This document shows, piece by piece, positions 20,707-22,074 of a stretch of DNA of 22,074 nt. A program made the translations under genes and the position numbers. The notes beneath the pieces are model-generated. The model had not been told where the DNA came from. It saw only the letters and a list, made by a program, of their open reading frames with translations, and did not search any database. Position 1 is the stretch's first letter. Every line of letters begins with the position of its first letter. Origin of the DNA: Chloroflexota bacterium (GTDB taxonomy: Bacteria; Chloroflexota; Dormibacteria; Dormibacterales; Dormibacteraceae); assembly GCA_005880175.1 (NCBI GenBank), contig VBJR01000101.1, positions 1 through 22,074 of the forward strand, in the 5' to 3' direction.

Positions 20707-22068
20707 CTAGGACTGGTCGCGCACGGCAGCCCGGTGGGCCGCCAGCGGGGCATCGGGCGCGGTGACCGCTCCTTCGAGGAGGGCCCTGAGCTGCCGTCCC
20801 ACCAGCGCCGCGGTCTCGTCGTCCACCACCCGCGGGTCGGCGACCAGCGTTCCGTCCAGCAGGCCGCCCTCCTGTGACAGGACGAGATCGAGCGGGTAGA
20901 ACGCGCGGGGGCGATACGGCAGCTCGGCGACGCCGAGGCCGGCCAGGGCAGGCGGCTGCCGCGGGACCTGGTCGAACGAGACCATGACGTCGAAGAGGGG
21001 GTGACGAGCCCGCGCCGGCGGCTGGCGCAGCCGCTCCACGACCACCTCGAACGGCAGCTCCCGGTGCGCGTAGGCCGCGATGAGGGTGGCTCGCACCTGA
21101 CGCAGGAGGTCGCGAAACCGCATGGTCCCGACGACCCGCGCCCGGAGGGCCAGCACGTTGATGAGGGGACCGATGATCCCCTCCAGCTCGGTGCGCGTCC
21201 GGACGCTGGCCCTCGTCCCGATCACGACGTCCTCGGCCCCCGTCCGCAGGTGCAGGAGCGCCAGCAGCGCGGCCGTCATCACCATGAACTGCGTTCCGCG
21301 CTCCCACCGCCCCAGGTCGCGAACGGCCTCCGCCAGCCGTCCCGGCAGCCGCATGGGCTGCCTTGCGGCCTGCCCCCCGGAGGCCGGCGGTGTGGCCGGC
21401 GCGGGGGACAGGCCGGGCGGTTCCGGCGGGGCCGCCAGGCGCCCCATCCAGTAGTCGAGCTGGGCCGACGCCTCGCGGCACTCCAGCCATCGCCGCTGCC
21501 AGTGGCTGTAGTCCGCGTACTGGATCGGGAGCGGCGGCAGGCCCGGCTCTCGGCGATCGCCGAGCGCGGTGTACCACTGCCCCAGCTCGGGCAGCAGCAC
21601 CCGCCACCAGGACCACGCGTCGGTGAGCGCGTGGTGGACCGTGAGCACCAGGACGTGCTCGGCCGGCCGGGTTCGGAGCAGGGCCGCCCGGAAGAGCGGT
21701 CCGCGGCGGAGATCCATCGGCCGGGCCGCCTCCTCCTCGCATCGCCGCTCCAGCTCCGCCTCGCCGATCCCGTCCACCGGCACGACCGGCAGCGACACGT
21801 CGGGTTCCGCCCGGACGACCTGGAGTGGCCCGTCGGGGCCGGACGAGAACGTCGTGCGCAGCGGCTCGTGGCGCCGGGCGATCGCTTCCAGGGCCAGCCG
21901 CAGGCGGGTCGCGTCCAGGGCGCCACTCAGACGAAGGGCGGCGGAGTCGCCGAGGCGCAGGCCTCGCCGCGTCCGCTCGAGCAGCTGGAAACCGATCTGC
22001 GCGTACGAAGCGGGCAGGGCGCCGTTTCTGGGAACTTGCGTCAGGGAGGGACGGGCGTCCGTGTGCAC
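20707..22068 (-). CDS. Free-standing NRPS-type condensation domain protein
   Basis: This 453-residue protein is a complete condensation domain. It shows ALPASYAQIGFQLLER (residues 17-32), RRHEPLRTTF, the active-site HHALTDAWSWW (His146 catalytic, Asp150; the usual HHxxxDG Gly is Ala), IGPLINVLALR and PLFDVMVSFDQ. It would form an amide or ester between a carrier-bound acyl group and an amine or hydroxyl. No adenylation, carrier or thioesterase domain follows, so it is stand-alone at its C-terminal end. The GTG at 22068 is chosen because the domain starts about 17 residues later, but the frame stays open to the window edge, so a longer N-terminus is possible. The carrier protein at 7362 is a candidate partner. 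Confidence 0.92.
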   Translation of the reverse strand: MHTDARPSLTQVPRNGALPASYAQIGFQLLERTRRGLRLGDSAALRLSGALDATRLRLALEAIARRHEPLRTTFSSGPDGPLQVVRAEPDVSLPVVPVDGIGEAELERRCEEEAARPMDLRRGPLFRAALLRTRPAEHVLVLTVHHALTDAWSWWRVLLPELGQWYTALGDRREPGLPPLPIQYADYSHWQRRWLECREASAQLDYWMGRLAAPPEPPGLSPAPATPPASGGQAARQPMRLPGRLAEAVRDLGRWERGTQFMVMTAALLALLHLRTGAEDVVIGTRASVRTRTELEGIIGPLINVLALRARVVGTMRFRDLLRQVRATLIAAYAHRELPFEVVVERLRQPPARARHPLFDVMVSFDQVPRQPPALAGLGVAELPYRPRAFYPLDLVLSQEGGLLDGTLVADPRVVDDETAALVGRQLRALLEGAVTAPDAPLAAHRAAVRDQS

Positions 22069-22074
22069 GGTATG

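Noticed and set aside
1..22074. tRNA, rRNA, CRISPR or riboswitch elements
   Set aside because: No cloverleaf, regular short repeat array or recognisable riboswitch core was found while reading; almost all sequence is coding.

Overview
The window is very GC-rich (roughly three quarters G+C by eye). It is densely coded, with many GTG starts and mostly TGA or TAG stops. Several genes have a -35/-10 promoter placed so close to the start codon that the mRNA would be nearly leaderless. Together with a copper amine oxidase, a flavin monooxygenase and loose nonribosomal peptide synthetase (NRPS) parts, this suggests a high-GC Actinomycetota. The class cannot be fixed from the sequence; Thermoleophilia-like is only a guess.

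Layout. (1) 1-6976, minus strand: a tightly coupled operon. In transcription order it holds a broken sugar nucleotidyltransferase, an amidase, a GT4 glycosyltransferase, a DegT/EryC1-type aminotransferase, a clan GH-A hydrolase-like protein and a GT-A-like glycosyltransferase. Most genes overlap their neighbour as GTGA. (2) 6908-7430: a perfect 196-bp inverted repeat around a 131-bp loop. It duplicates a divergent promoter region and the start of a carrier-protein gene, and it destroys the nucleotidyltransferase. (3) 7362-7691, plus strand: a free-standing peptidyl carrier protein. (4) 7688-15082, minus strand: in transcription order a DAHP synthase, a long class I/II aminotransferase, a heptose-7-phosphate-kinase-like GHMP kinase, an IorA-like thiamine-diphosphate enzyme, a small unknown protein, a GT4 glycosyltransferase and a half-length GT-B protein. 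(5) 15164-18597, plus strand: an HddC-like nucleotidyltransferase, a HAD phosphatase and a copper amine oxidase. (6) 18607-22068: a PLOD/GT25-like glycosyltransferase (minus), a luciferase-like monooxygenase (plus) and a free-standing condensation domain (minus).

Inference on how it works together: the region looks like a biosynthetic cluster for a glycosylated or amino-sugar-bearing small molecule or surface glycoconjugate. The kinase, nucleotidyltransferase and phosphatase could supply an activated heptose-like sugar. The DegT enzyme could add an amino group to a sugar. Four intact glycosyltransferases and one half-length one could assemble the glycan. DAHP synthase, the class I/II aminotransferase and the IorA-like enzyme could feed an aromatic 2-oxo-acid or amino-acid branch. 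The carrier protein and condensation domain could join an acyl or aminoacyl group to the product. No adenylation domain, transporter or regulator gene lies in the window, so the cluster probably extends beyond both edges.

The most striking feature is the perfect inverted duplication at 6908-7430. It looks like a recent template-switch-type rearrangement, but an assembly or amplification artefact has to be excluded first.
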